Shown here in pieces: positions 11,294 through 22,850 of a stretch of DNA of 64,000 nucleotides; the stretch's first letter is position 1; the number at the start of each line of letters is the position of its first letter. A program made the translations under genes and the position numbers. The notes under the pieces were generated by a model that saw nothing but the letters and a program-made list of their open reading frames with translations, was not told the origin of the DNA and did not search any database. The stretch is from Paramacrobiotus metropolitanus (taxonomy: Eukaryota; Tardigrada; Eutardigrada; Parachela; Macrobiotidae). The stretch spans positions 310,001-374,000 of the forward strand of contig NW_026570255.1 in assembly GCF_019649055.1 (NCBI RefSeq), in the 5' to 3' direction.

Positions 11294-11752
11294 TTCATTT
11301 TTATAATCAGCTATTCTTTGGATGGAAAGAGCTAAATCTTTTTCATCCATATCTGTGTCCTAAAGCGTATGCACATTTATTCCGATTTGTTTCACGCCTG
11401 CAGCGTTGCGATGAAATATCATCTTTTTTTAGATTACCTTTGAGCTCATGCAAACGCTAATACGTATTATTGCACTCAGTGTTGCACGTAACCCGAAATA
11501 CAACAATAACATAGGCATCAATAAAAAGCTTCCAAGTTTAGGAAATAACTTTGCATCACGGTTTCGCAATCGCAAACCAATAACAAGATTGAATTTCGGA
11601 TGCCGGGCGGTTACAGTCTGTACTAGCATGTTGGATTAAGGAAAGAGGCCCGGTACAAGCCGGTCCGGATGATGAGCACGATAGAGAACAGCGACAAATG
11701 TAAATTCATGGATTACGCCAAACAACATACTACGCCACGCCATACTACGCCA

Positions 11753-12192
11753 TGTTACGAGTATAAATGTGGCTATACGACTATCCGGGATGATGGGGAA
11801 TTGTGGAAGATGGCACTAACATTAACCAACTATACAGATACTCGCAACAAAACAGCAGCTAGTGGCAACTCTTTACTGATGGAAAGTCCAAATGAACAGA
11901 GCGCATTTTCTGGCAGCATCGCAGGGCTGCTTATATACTCTTAGCATTAGGAACAGAATATCAAATCAGCATTAGAACAATGAAGAAAGATCTAGAGCGT
12001 CATCTAACAATGGGGTGTGGCTCGGGTGTGACAATAGAAAATAAGCATACAATGATGAATCATATGCAACTAGCGCATTGATCCTTATTGTCTTATGGTA
12101 ACAATTAAAGGGCGGCTATTAATAACTTTAGCTGCTCTACTTTAAACGCTTCGATGGTCATATAATTATGCATCAATATTTAACCTATAACA
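11753..12192 (-). repeat. 3' LTR
   Basis: The left copy on the window, 3' in the element's sense. It differs from the partner at six sites that I can see. Confidence 0.9.
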
Positions 12193-12202
12193 ACTCCTCC
12201 CG
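12193..12202 (-). other. polypurine tract
   Basis: CGGGAGGAGT on the minus strand, directly next to the 3' LTR. This is the usual place of the plus-strand primer in LTR retroelements. Confidence 0.75.
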
Positions 12203-12477
12203 AAATTTAAATGAAAAATATGTGCGAAAATAACGAAAAAACTGTAAAATCAGCAAAAATTAAATAAAAATAAAGCAGAAAATAAACTGAACGATCGTAA
12301 GCTTAGCTCATCTCCTCCGGTCTTGGCTTGTTCTTTATGTTATCAATCCGGGCGGGTGCGACTTTAGTCCACAATCTTCTCTATGGATCCTTCACCTCCA
12401 GCGATGTTACCTTCCGCATCTGCCGTAATGTAGTACGGAATCGTAATCCTGCGTCCTTTCTTTACCTTGTTGTCTCG

Positions 12478-14050
12478 TCAAAAAAAGCGTTTTTGTTTTT
12501 TATTAAGTCTCCTCAATTTTCCAGTTTTAAAGCACTGATGTCCAACGTTCGTAGATGTGGTAATTTCCTCGATATTTTCCAAATCAGATTCCTTGAGTAC
12601 CGTTTCAGTGTTCCAGTTCATTACTCCAATTTTCATTTTACGAAATCCATACCATTTTTCAGTTCCAGAGCAAAAAACGTTTCCACGTATCACAACCTCG
12701 TGTCTCAACCTTTTTAGAATTCCAAGGCTTTGTATCCCATTCCAGAAATTTTTGGTTTGCAGTCTTCGAAACTTGGTTCCACGTTGCTATCGGGTATCCT
12801 TCCGTGTTCGTATTTTCCTCCAAAGTAGTTCCAGAAATGGTGGTCCCTTTAAATTTCTTCACCGGTTTCAAATGTTCCCTTCCTCTCAACTGCACTTTCA
12901 TATCATAATCGGTTACTCCTCCATCGATACTCTCTATCGCCGTTTTAAAACTGGCTAGTTCCTTTTTGTTTACTTCCACCCATTCTTCCAGGCAATTTGA
13001 TTTCGCATTGATGTTCCTTTTCGTTTGCTTCCAAAATTTCAATACAATTTCTCCTTGACATCCTCCTTCGCTTTTAGCACGACGCACATTGATCCAAAAA
13101 TAATTTCTTTCGTTTGGTAGATCCTTACAAGTACGGTTTCCGCCGTCTTCACTCGGAATCTGCTTCGTTGAGCTACCTTTAAATCCATTGTCCACTCCAG
13201 TAGTTTCCCAAGTAGCCGCTAATAATACCGCTGCCAAACAAGACATATTGCAAAGGTCACGTCGTCTGGCTTCCGGTCTTTTGCTCCCATTTATCCTGTT
13301 CTGGCCGTCCGGCTTGCGACTTTCGTTTTCTGGCACGAATTCAGTTTCACGTTGTTCGGCTTTCTCCATTTTCAAAGTCATCGTTCGTTTTCCACATTCT
13401 TTACTTCTTTCGTTTTCGTCAACGCTGAATACTGGCGTTACCATGTTCACGTTGAAACTCCTTAAAAAGCTTGTACGCTCTTTTTTGTAAGTTTCGGCAC
13501 TGCTTCTCTCCACTTCTGTATTATATTCTTCTTTTCTTGGCGGCACCGTATAGTAGACTGGGCTGTTGTCTTTTCGCGTTCTATGATGAAAGTACTTTGC
13601 GCCACTAAGATCCTCCTCGTCATCGTAGTCACATTGGTTGGCGTAATTTTCGGCTTCGTTGTCATTAGCGTCGTCATAATTTTCTCGATTACGATGCCTG
13701 TAATTAACTGCTATGTGTCCTGGCTTCTCACAAATAAAACAAATCGGTCTGCCGTCTTTAGTCCACCAACAAAATTCCTCGGGGTCCTCGTCATTATTAT
13801 CACAGTCTTCGAAATCCTCGTTACATTCAGCGTAAAAGGAATGATCGTATACGCCGTTAACATCGTGGTCATCTTCTTGTTCGTTAGCATTGCGAGTTGT
13901 ATAATCACTTGAAGCTTTCAACTGTTTAACTTCGTTAGCGAGTACTTCGATTGCTTTACTATAATCATTATTAATATTTTTGGCAAAATAAACTTTTTCG
14001 TTTTTCTCGTTGCTGTTTGCTACAGGATAAAGTTCAGTTACTGTATCCAA
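12478..14050 (-). pseudogene. Gag nucleocapsid-like frame with unrecognised C-terminal part
   Basis: The main open frame is 14050-12659 (about 460 codons). It has an acidic linker and a zinc-knuckle-like CFICEKPGHIAVNY in which the last expected cysteine is tyrosine. A long polar region follows, then a short hydrophobic stretch (CLAAVLLAATWETTG) and a basic-acidic C-terminal half containing NERNYFWINVRRAKSEGG. The frame then continues after a shift to about 12478 (KLRRLNKKQKRFF). The knuckle places this as the Gag C-terminal or nucleocapsid region. The rest is not recognised; an envelope-like role is possible but unsupported. It is separated from the gag frame at 14562-14110 by stops and a frame change. 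Confidence 0.65.
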
Positions 14051-14109
14051 AATTGCACTCGGTCAATTTTTTCCTGACAACTTTAGCTGCGTTGCAAATT
14101 TGCGATCAC

Positions 14110-14562
14110 TCATCCTTGCAAAATAAAAAGTCCTGTCGTGTCCTCGGACATTTCTAATTTATTACACAATTCCATTATGTCAAAAAAGTAAGTACGAAAA
14201 TCTTCGTCAACTTCTTGTTTCCTCTTAATAAGCTTGCTCATTGCTCGTTCTTTCGTTCCTATTTCTGCAAATACTTTAAGAAATTGCTGTTTTAATATAC
14301 TCCAATCATCAACTACTTTACTATCCAAATTTTTGTACCATTTTCTAGCTGTACCTGCCAAAACGTCACTTATTATTTTAGCTTTTTCTTTCGCTTTCCA
14401 ACTGTAATAATTTGCGCATCTTTCAAAAGACTCTAACCACTGCTCAGCATCTTCATGCGAATAAGCAGAGAATAGATCTGGCAACTTAACTTTCGGACCG
14501 TTAAATTCTTCCGACATGTTTGGTTTTAAATTTATTAAATGCAATAATCTGAATCCTTGCAA
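14110..14562 (-). pseudogene. Ty3-like retrotransposon Gag, capsid region
   Basis: The frame contains KLPDLFSAYSHEDAEQWLES, WKAKEKAKIISDVLAGTARK and DWSILKQQFLKVFAEIGTKE, the pattern of the retrotransposon gag (capsid) domain of Ty3/gypsy elements. The likely start is MSEEFNGPKVKLPDLF, a little inside the open frame. The frame stops after LFILQG, where a functional element would be expected to continue towards the nucleocapsid region. The shift there marks it as damaged, or else as a frameshift site. I take it as damage because a second stop follows. Confidence 0.75.
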
Positions 14563-15368
14563 ACAAACCTGAACTACTGGTATAACACTTACAAACTCTT
14601 CCGATTTTTAACTGTCGAACACGAAATCAGTTGGTTTTCAAAAATCTGTTTAAACGCTGAAATATGTGTTTCATTTCACAAGCTTTATCAAACTTCAGCG
14701 GGCGTATACAAGTTGCAGCGTAAACTTTGTTTAAATTTTGACTTTTCCAAACCTGCACACAATGACTACTCGTACGTTTTAACAACTGATAACTTAATAA
14801 GCCTTTGTTTCTACGGCAAATAATGCTATCTGAAACATTCAATCATTGGTTGCTTTCAATTAAATAAGTTACTCGAGCTCTCCTAATTGCTACTTTTGTT
14901 GACCTCTGCCTAGTAACTTCTTCACCAGCTTTATGTCTTTAATTTTCTCAACCTCAAAGATGCTTTTATTTTAACACTGACATATATTAAATTTTGAAAG
15001 CAGTTTTCGACTTTTTTGAAGCCAACTATCCATTTATCTTTTAATTTCAAGACTCCAGTTTCATAACTTTTATTTCCCCTTCTCAAAATTTCGATTTTCC
15101 TGTGGCGTTTACAAAAAAAAACTAGCTGCGTGGATAACTATGACCAACGATCTTCAGTTTAATTTTTTTGCTATTTTCTGCCCCTTAACAAACAGTTTTG
15201 AAACTCCGAATTTCAATATACCGCAAGATTTTAACATTAACCTTTTATCGTCTATTTTATCAATTTCAAAAATTTACTTCAGTAAACCAAATTCAATAAC
15301 TTTTTTCTGTTACTGTACCTGTACGCGTACCTCAAAACTTAACTCTCTGTGGTTTCAAAATTTAATTA

Positions 15369-16030
15369 CAGTGAAACCCCTCATAGCGTACACCCTTTTA
15401 TAACGTTCACCCCTTTATTATGTGCAGGCGGCTGGGAACCGGACTGTCCGGCATATTATAACACAGGGGCAGTTCTCTTTATAACGTTCACCCCTCTACA
15501 AGTATAACGTACACCTATCATGGAACGGCAGACCATATTTAACGTACATTCAACCCCTGAGCTACGTACAGCTGGTTAAGTACGAGAGAAAACAATTTCA
15601 AAGAAAGCTCCGGCTTCTGGTTTTAAGTTTGCCCAATACCGGATCTTGCGATGCAAAACAGCCAAACGATAAAAAACAACATTTACAGGTTTAATTCCCA
15701 GCTACGTACGGTACGTACTACGTAGCTGGGAATTTAACCCTTTTCGGTTAACGTACTATAGCTCTTTAAACATGGACGCGAAAGTATAAGCGTCAGACTT
15801 TTTTGTTGGAGACACAGCTCGAAATCATAAACGTCAAGTTAGATGGTCGTTTTACATTCCAAAACATGCAAGGCGCCGCCTCCGGTTGCTACACCCAAAT
15901 TTGTAACTAACCCCTGGGGGGGGGCGTTATTATTTGCCCCTAGGGGCAATTGCCCCTATCTAACGTACACCCCTTTGTAACGTTCAGGAAGCTAGGAACG
16001 GAGGGTGTACGTAGTGGAGAAGTTTCACTG
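15369..16030. mobile_element. non-autonomous pogo/Tc1-like DNA transposon nested in the LTR element
   Basis: The terminal inverted repeats begin CAGTGAAAC. The left end runs CAGTGAAACCCCTCATAGCG and the right end is the inverted form with CTTCTCCACTACG. Both carry internal TAACGTTCACCCC / GTACACCC repeats. The flanks are TA on both sides (15367-68 and 16031-32), the target of Tc1/mariner/pogo elements. No transposase frame is present. It lies between the 5' LTR and gag. Confidence 0.8.
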
Positions 16031-16190
16031 TACATCTGAGTGCGCTTGCGCGATTGGCCAGACCACGCTGACACCCAACCTTTTCTTCCCGCGGGATCTT
16101 CGATATATGAACCACTCAAACCTGGACGTCCACTCACAAAACTTACGGATCCGATTAAAACTACTACGGTCACTTCGCCCTGCACAAAAC

Positions 16191-16366
16191 TGACCTTTCT
16201 AGGTCTATTGCATATTACAAAATTTTCCTTATTACTTCCTGACCTCTCTGGGTCCAAAACTTAAAACCCTGACCTTTCACGGTCCTCAACACCAATATAA
16301 GCTTAATTTTCAAACAGGCTGACCTTTCTTGGTCGCAAATCAAAAAACGCTTGACCTTTCGAGGTC
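16191..16366 (-). repeat. five hairpin repeats in the retrotransposon leader
   Basis: Five copies of TGACCTYTCNNGGTC (plus strand) start at 16191, 16240, 16270, 16320 and 16352. Each can fold with a GACC/GGTC stem of 4-5 bp and a short loop. The spacing alternates (49, 30, 50, 32). They lie in the 5' leader just after the 5' LTR. Confidence 0.7.
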
Positions 16367-16431
16367 CAGAAACTAACCTTTCAACAGGGGGCTTCGCTCA
16401 CACGAGTACGGGGTAATCCTTTCACGCCACT

Positions 16432-16871
16432 TGTTACGAGTATAAATGTGGCTATACGACTATCCGGGATGATGGGGAATAGTGGAAGATGGCACTAACA
16501 TTAACCAACTATACAGATACTCGCAACAAAACAGCAGCTAGTGGCAACTCTTTACTGATGGATAGTCCAAATGAACAGAGCGCATTTTCTGGCAGCATCG
16601 CAGTGCTGCTTATATACTCTTAGCATTAGGAACAGAATATCAAATCAGCATTAGAACAATGAAGAAAGATCTAGAGCGTCATCTAACAATGGGGTGTGGC
16701 TCGGGTGTGACAATAGAAAATAAGCATACAATGATGAATCATATGCAACTAGCGCATTGATCCTTATTGTCTTACGGTAACAATTAAAGGTCGGCTATTA
16801 ATAACTTTAGCTGCTCTACTTTAAACGCTTCGATGGTCATATAATTATGCATCAATATTTCACCTATAACA
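16432..16871 (-). repeat. 5' LTR
   Basis: The right copy on the window, 5' in the element's sense, and so the promoter-bearing copy. Confidence 0.9.
16610..16616 (-). promoter_or_regulatory. TATA box in the 5' LTR
   Basis: TATATAA on the minus strand, about 255 nt into the LTR, in the context AGAGTATATAAGCAGC. It is a plausible core promoter for the element. Confidence 0.5.
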
Positions 16872-17129
16872 CCACGCCACACTGTTTAAACACGTAACGT
16901 GCGTTTCGCTGGCTGGTGGCATGCTGCGCACCTGATAATTTAATGAGAATAATTGTAAATGCCTGGCAGATGGTGGCTAGAAAACGGTCGGTGCAGTAGC
17001 GACACTCTAACTGCGGAGCGCATTTACGCATTGTGGTAAATGTAGTGTAGTGGCCATCGCGCTCAACGCTAATATCGCGCTAAATATACATTATCTGTAC
17101 CTTTACGTGCTCTTTACCCGGACAGGCTT

Positions 17130-17574
17130 GTACATGGTACATAATTCGTGCAAATGGACGAAATCATTCACTTTCGCGCTCTCAAATTTCGATCATTTTT
17201 ATCAAATTTTAAAATGAAATTCCAAGAATTTTACATTTATTTGAAAATTCGAAAAAATGTTAAAACCGTGGTTCAGTGTAAAAACGATCTTCATGTATAT
17301 GTGCGTTTCCATTGAAAATTTGGAAAAGATTGTTTGATAACGAGACTTTTGGCACACCGTAACACTTTTAAACTTATTGGAATTTTCTTACAGCCATAAC
17401 TCCCGAATCGGATGTTGCGCGTACAAACGGTTTTCACGCTTATGTATACCAATCATCTGGCTAGAGAATGCCATCAAACAAAGCCAAGAAGTGTTACGGA
17501 GTGCGCGAAAGTGAAAGTTTTCGGCCATGTACAGGAATTGGGTGCGATGTACAGGAATTGGGTGCGATGTACCG
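17130..17574. repeat. fold-back repeat, family 1, diverged copy
   Basis: Starts GTACATGGTAC and ends TGTACCGG. It shares with 10619-11293 the blocks ACTTTCGCGC, the AT-rich palindromic centre with AAAATGAAATTCC, and GAGTGCGCGAAAGT. The right end contains a short tandem duplication of ACAGGAATTGGGTGCGATGT (about 17530-17572). Confidence 0.65.
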
Positions 17575-17935
17575 GACCACTTCTATTATAGCGATACGTT
17601 CTCTTCACGCCGCCATGGAAGGTACACATGAACCGGCAGACGGGATCCTGGGCTGTGATTCCGTTGAAATCCTAATGCTGACTGAGCCCAGCATGTGTAG
17701 TCGGCGTGTACTGCACGCGCCGGTTTTAGTCAGCAGCAGGATGGTGATAATGTTATGATATTCAGTTCGACGACGCAGTTCCGCTGTTTATTTCATTTCT
17801 GGAACTCTTCAGAAGCGAGCTCGTACCTTAGCTTTGCACCGTTTATCGATTCTTGGGGAATGAGTAATACTTCTCCGTCCGCACTCCGCACAGGCCCACA
17901 TTAAACAACCGATCCGTGACTTAAGGGTAGTGGCT
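17575..17935. other. between repeats, nothing recognised
   Basis: Ends of short open frames only. Confidence 0.4.
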
Positions 17936-18345
17936 CGGTACATGGTACCAAATTCGTGTACCTACCTGCACGAAAACTTTTACTTTCGCGCACTCCCAAA
18001 AACTTTTTTTGTTTCGGATGTTGACATTGACACATGCGCGAAAACCGTTTGTGCGCGCATCATCCGGTTCGGAAGTAATGGCTGTTAGAAAATTCCAGAA
18101 AGGTTTAATGCATTCAGGTGCACCAAAAGTCTCATTATGGACCGATCTTCCTAAAATTTTGCACGTAAATGCACATAACCCCGAAGAGCGCTCTACACCG
18201 ATCCACTGTTCTAGCATGTTTTTCCAATTTTAAAATAAATTTCAAAAATTTTAAAATTCATTTTAAAATTTGAAAGAAATCATGGAAGTCATGGATCGGT
18301 GTAGAAACGATTTTGTGTGTAAAAATTTGACTTGCACTGTAACGT
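17936..18345. repeat. fold-back repeat, family 1, left half
   Basis: Starts CGGTACATGGTACC and carries TTTCGCGCACTCCC, AAACCGTTTG and a palindromic centre at about 18225-18275. The matching right terminus is not adjacent. A terminal block in inverted orientation (ATTCGGTACCATGTACCG) lies at about 21535-21555, so the copy may have been split by about 3 kb of later insertions, or truncated. Confidence 0.6.
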
Positions 18346-19664
18346 CCACAGTCCGCTTACATACCGGCTACCAGCCCAATCCCATGATATTAAAATTATT
18401 TCCATATTTCACATCCACTGTGTTACCGCAATTGCACCTATGATATAAATCCTAATCCTGCGGAGGATGCATCCGACTAGCCTACTATGTCTGTACTCTG
18501 TACGTATCTGTGTCTTCTGGTTTCGCTCATACAGTATGCGTACTGTACTGTCAGGAGGTACTTGTGATTCCAGCTAGTCGAGATTAGCCTGTGCATTTCG
18601 TAATACACTTCCGGTGGTGCTGGGGGCTTCCCGCCCTTTCTGATGGGCGCACCCATACCGCTGCCTGATGTGCTTGCTCTCGCGTCCAATCACAGATCAG
18701 CAGAGGCACACCACTCTTTCTCTCTTTGCGTCGCGTAGACTGATCCATGTGGCATTTGCCCAGCTGCATTCGCTCCAGCGCGTGATTCGGGTTCTCCACT
18801 TTGCACGCAACTTTAATAAGAAATTGTTTAAAAAACTTGATTCATCTCTCATATGAGTGTGAATGATTTCTTTAAACAACTGGACAGTACTCGTGTTTGT
18901 AATCCGGTTGTGTTCTTCCCCATCTGATGGTGAGTGTAAATGTGTACTGCAGATCCAAAACGGTAGGCAATACAATGACGCACTAATCTAGTTTCTCCTC
19001 CACGGGTCTCACGATAGAGCCGCGATAACACATTTGTATATTGTAGAGGATGCTCTGTTTCGTGCGGGGCTTTATAATTCATTTATTTATAAAAGCACAA
19101 TAAAGAGCAACTTTCGCACTGAGCACGAAGCTAGCAGTCGGCGTTACTGCAAAAATCGCTAGAACTCCAACGAAAAATAATAAACTATTCGGACTTGCAA
19201 AATTAGTTACATAATAATCAGCAATACTCCCCCTTTCCTTTTTTGAAGTACCTTCTTTGAAAAACTTTTTGAGGGAATTTAAGGGAGGCACGCGCTTCGT
19301 GCCCCCCTTAAATTGCCACTGTGATTCGCGGATGCAGCAGGTGCAGCAAGATCCGGAAGGTTGCAAGGCGCTCCGACGGGGCGTCGGGGCGGGAGATAGG
19401 GCTTGATTGCCCAGTTACTCAACATCTATTTGAAGGCTCTCATCAAATACTCTCTACATCGGAGACCATTGCTCTTAACTAATAATATGTGTTCAACTAT
19501 AGACTTGGGACTGCGCTGTTGCATCATTTTCTTATGCAGAATTTATGAGGCGGTGTACAACCTCCGGATCACACTACAAGTAACAAATCACTCTGAAAAG
19601 CTGCGGATCATATTTCGTATTGAAGGGCGCTGCAGTAGTGTTGCAGCAGTGTAGCGTAAAACTC
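18346..19664. other. no supported gene
   Basis: The longest minus-strand frame (19366-19079, 95 codons) has a cysteine-rich start and a hydrophobic stretch, but no family signal or splice context that I trust. Confidence 0.4.
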
Positions 19665-19667
19665 TTA

Positions 19668-19832
19668 GGGTGGGTCTCACATTCGAAGCGAATCTGGCTT
19701 TGGTACAGTCGCTCAAACCGCACGAGGTGGCTGCTTGCAGTGGCCACCCTTACTGATACGGTACGCGAAGCCACTTCGCGAGGTGGAGTTGCTGTATCGA
19801 AACTAGATTCGCTTCGAATACGAGACCCACCC
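19668..19832. mobile_element. MITE with 32 bp inverted ends
   Basis: The left end GGGTGGGTCTCACATTCGAA and the right end, its inverted form with CGTATTCGAA, match over about 32 bp with a few changes. TTA flanks both sides (19665-67 and 19833-35). There is no coding capacity. Confidence 0.8.
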
Positions 19833-20458
19833 TTAATCTTGGTAAATTCTTATTACAGGCTGATACGTCTCGGAAAGCGATGGATTCAAGACGGATTCCG
19901 CTTTCAGGCTGATGGTGGCGGAAGTGATCGATTTCTGTACGAGACTCTCGCCCATGAGTCGATCACTCGCGTCACGAGAGTGGCCACTTTGAGACAGTTA
20001 TCGCCGTCTACTGGCAGCTCCGCACAGCTTTCTATGGAAACGCTTACGTGTTCCGCCATGCGGCCGTCGCTTAGCAGCCGCTGCCACAACACACACACCC
20101 TGTCGCAGCAACGATTACCATTAAGCAACAGAAACCTGTGAGATGGCTTAGCTACAGTATACCGTACTGCTTTGCTCTCATTTGAGAAAGCACAATGTGC
20201 ATCCTCAAATGATGGCTAATCGGTACGGTACTCTGTATCGGGCAATTATGCACATCCAGATGGCCCAAGGTAATCCTGACTTACGACGTACTTAGTGCGT
20301 GGTCTTGTCAAGAACCTGGATAACGCTCAGCTGCAGCTGTCGCTCAACGCGGCGGAACAGCAGAGCCACTTCCAACGGTTGCACAGGGCACACTACAAAC
20401 GGCACGCGACCAGGAGCTGGCGCTGATATAATGCTCCCAGTCCTAGAGGGCACCGCAC

Positions 20459-20857
20459 TTATCCGCGCGGAACCAATTTGCGGCTCCACTGCCCGCCCAC
20501 CGACATCAGCGTCACCCCATTCAGACGACGGAGGCATGGGATCAGCTGTTCCCGGGATACCATTTCCACGGGCGCTGGCGGCCGTCGTGAAGAAGTACCT
20601 CGACGTGATGGCCGGGACTCGGCCTGCAACGTTGCGGTACGGAGCAGTCGCGTATCTTCCCCATTGGGCACTAACACCGTCTGCTGCGTTGGGCATCCGC
20701 AGTTAACGATCAGGCGAGGTGTACTGCTGCCGTTCTCTGATTTCTCTTCCAATCCGATAACGCGGCCGTGCTGCAGCTCACCATCTATCTCCACATCCAC
20801 GGCGTTCCACAAACACAGAGATCGTTCATCTTGTTCGCAGACAAAATTCTGTAGCAC
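20459..20857 (-). pseudogene. F-box family N-terminal domain remnant
   Basis: A minus-strand frame reads WNAVDVEIDGELQHGRVIGL, then IVNCGCPTQQTVLVP. This is the first-lobe pattern of the local F-box family (compare NAVDVLFDDGLMRYARVVD and REFVPFDRLF). Relative to paralogues it carries a loop insertion (EEKSENGSSTP). The second lobe is only partly recognisable and needs a change of frame (frames at 20696-20292). A possible acceptor (TGCTACAG) precedes it at about 20848. No F-box could be found downstream. It is probably a decayed copy, though a strongly diverged gene is not excluded. Confidence 0.5.
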
Positions 20858-21036
20858 GTTACACGTTAAAAAAAGCGGTGATGCTGAATTTGCCCTCGAT
20901 TACATGATTGTATATCGATAGCATATCGAATATTCTAGAGATGTTTTAGAGTACGATAACGGTCGAAAAGCCGCCACAAATCGGCTTGTCAAAACCTAGA
21001 AAGTGTGCAGTATAGGAAAAGCTTTACCTGCTCACC

Positions 21037-21088
21037 GGAAGCGGAAGTCGACTCAGCTGACAGAAGGCCGCTATCGGCCGGCGGTTAC
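21037..21088 (+). repeat. 52 bp bipartite motif, copy 1
   Basis: Has GGAAGCGGAAGTCGACTC at one end and CGGCCGGCGGTTAC at the other, with a 20 bp middle unrelated to the other copies. Confidence 0.8.
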
Positions 21089-21689
21089 GTGGTCGTCAAG
21101 AGTGCTAGAAGCCGACGTCTGGTGATTCTCTCCGCAGTCAGCACAAGCCAGTCAAAAGAGTAATTAGTGTAGTGGAAAGAAACCGCGTTACAGGTTAGCA
21201 GTTACTGCGCATCTTGCTCTTTTGGGAGCGCCGCTTTCTTAGTTTAGAGCCCCAGGGATTTCCATCACTGACTTCCAGTTTTCACTATTTTATGCCAGAA
21301 AATAGCGAGAAGTCGCTGCGATTTCTTATACACAGACCGAAGAAATCTTGGCGTGCATAAATGCTTTTCGGATGGATGCGCGTGACGATCAGCATCCGAT
21401 TCCGTTACCGCAACAAGGATTAGGATTATGATCGGCATACAGCCACCTACGTTACATAATTGCAAACAGCAAAAGCAAAACAACAAGTGTCTGGGAATGC
21501 TGGAAAGCGAAAGTTTTCATGCATGTACAGGAATTCGGTACCATGTACCGTGGCACTTTTAATTTAGATACACACATTACAGCGCTTTAACCAATCAATA
21601 CATAACGATATAATTAGGAATAAGTTTACTTAATGCTGAACGTACAGACCTTTTGGTAGTCTCGTATATACACTTCCTGTTTATACATT

Positions 21690-22250
21690 TATTAGGGATC
21701 CACAGAATTCAGATGTTGAACAGGTCGTTGATCCCCCACAACACCAGTTTGCTGTCGTGGGCCAGATCCACCGTGCGCAAATCGCGTCCCGTTCGTGCGC
21801 ACCGCCATCGGGAGGATCAGAGTTGATGAAGTCCATGTTCGCCTTCCGGTAATTGCAGATCGTCTGAACAAGGTCTGAACATCGTCATCGGATGTGCCAG
21901 TCATGCACATCCGACCGCATCCTGTCAAAGAGCGATCCGCCCATTTTCCGGCGCATCGACAATGAGGCGCTGACAGTGTGGCCGGAAGTCAGTCAGTATT
22001 TGTGGTGCCCTGTATTTCAGGCAGAAGGATTTGATCTGCATGACGGACAGTTGCAGTGCCATGGCCCCAATAAGTCCAGCATGCAGCGCGCGATGTGCAT
22101 GTTAAACCGCTCCGCGTCCCCAGTCACCCGCCGATGCTGTGATGGTGACGCTCTGCGTAGCGGCAGTGATGGTCCGGTTAAGCGCCATCGCTATACGGGA
22201 GCAGTTCAGATGTTCGCGACATCGTAATCTTGACGGATTTTCCATCGGGA
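21690..22250 (-). other. decayed coding sequence, unrecognised
   Basis: GC-rich sequence with protein-like stretches in different minus-strand frames: RFNMHIARCMLDLLGP, MALQLSVMQIKSFCLKYRAP with ILTDFRPHCQRLIVDAPENG, and DLRTVDLAHDSKLVLWGIND. Stops and frame changes separate them. The middle stretch is reminiscent of the C-terminal, leucine-rich part of F-box proteins. That would fit the neighbourhood but is not demonstrated. Confidence 0.35.
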
Positions 22251-22850
22251 CACTGATGTGGCGTGTGGTACGCGGATCGGCCAGTATTACTCGCCACAGC
22301 TAGTGCATATGCTCTGCAAAACGCATTTGTCAGATGCTTAATAGCTACTGATGGTTTAAGGTAGTGAATGACCTTTACTACTTAGTAATTACAGACATGC
22401 ACGCTGACCCAGTCGTTCTGCTAACGGTGACCTTTATATATAAAACTCAACAATGCTAATACTGTAACAACATCCGCGCTACGAAGACATTCCAAAGAAC
22501 ACTATCCAAATCCAGATATTCCAGAGCACTAGCTGGTCAAGCAAGATGGTACTAATTCATTTACAAGAAGTTCTTCTCTCTCAAGCACTCGACAGCGATT
22601 TTCTTATTTCGTCCGATGTACACCTTAACGCGTTAACCGTTAACATGTCGACAGTTTTGCCGGCTACGCTATACGCACTTTATACGCCACTGGTTTGTAT
22701 GCATAGATTTCGTGTGTATGTACAAATTGCAAACGCCATAATAATTACGAATGAGCTTTACCCAACATACCGCATGGTTTGGGCTTGCGCGTGTAGGTCC
22801 CGCGGCGCAGGGATGAGGCGCGTCGGCGCTGCGGAGGCCTCAAAGTTAAC

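Larger units (their letters stand above)
11753..16871 (-). mobile_element. LTR retrotransposon (Ty3-like Gag), non-autonomous
   Basis: Two 440 bp direct repeats (11753-12192 and 16432-16871) bound a 4.2 kb interior read on the minus strand. In that sense each LTR begins TGTTATAGG and ends CTCGTAACA (TG..CA), and a polypurine tract (GGGAGGAGT) abuts the 3' LTR. I count six differences between the LTRs, about 98.6 percent identity, so insertion was fairly recent. The interior holds a long leader, a gag frame and a nucleocapsid-like frame, but no recognisable protease, reverse transcriptase or integrase. A pogo-like element is nested in the leader. No clean target duplication was found at the outer borders. 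Confidence 0.9.

Noticed and set aside
11669-11944. 91-codon plus-strand frame
   Set aside because: It lies mostly within the LTR and in antisense.
12328-13912. Plus-strand frames up to 133 codons
   Set aside because: Antisense to the gag-nucleocapsid reading.
15960-16030. Target-site duplication of the LTR element sought near its leader and outer borders
   Set aside because: The TA repeats here belong to the nested pogo-like element. The outer LTR borders (before 11753, after 16871) share only CCA, too short to claim.
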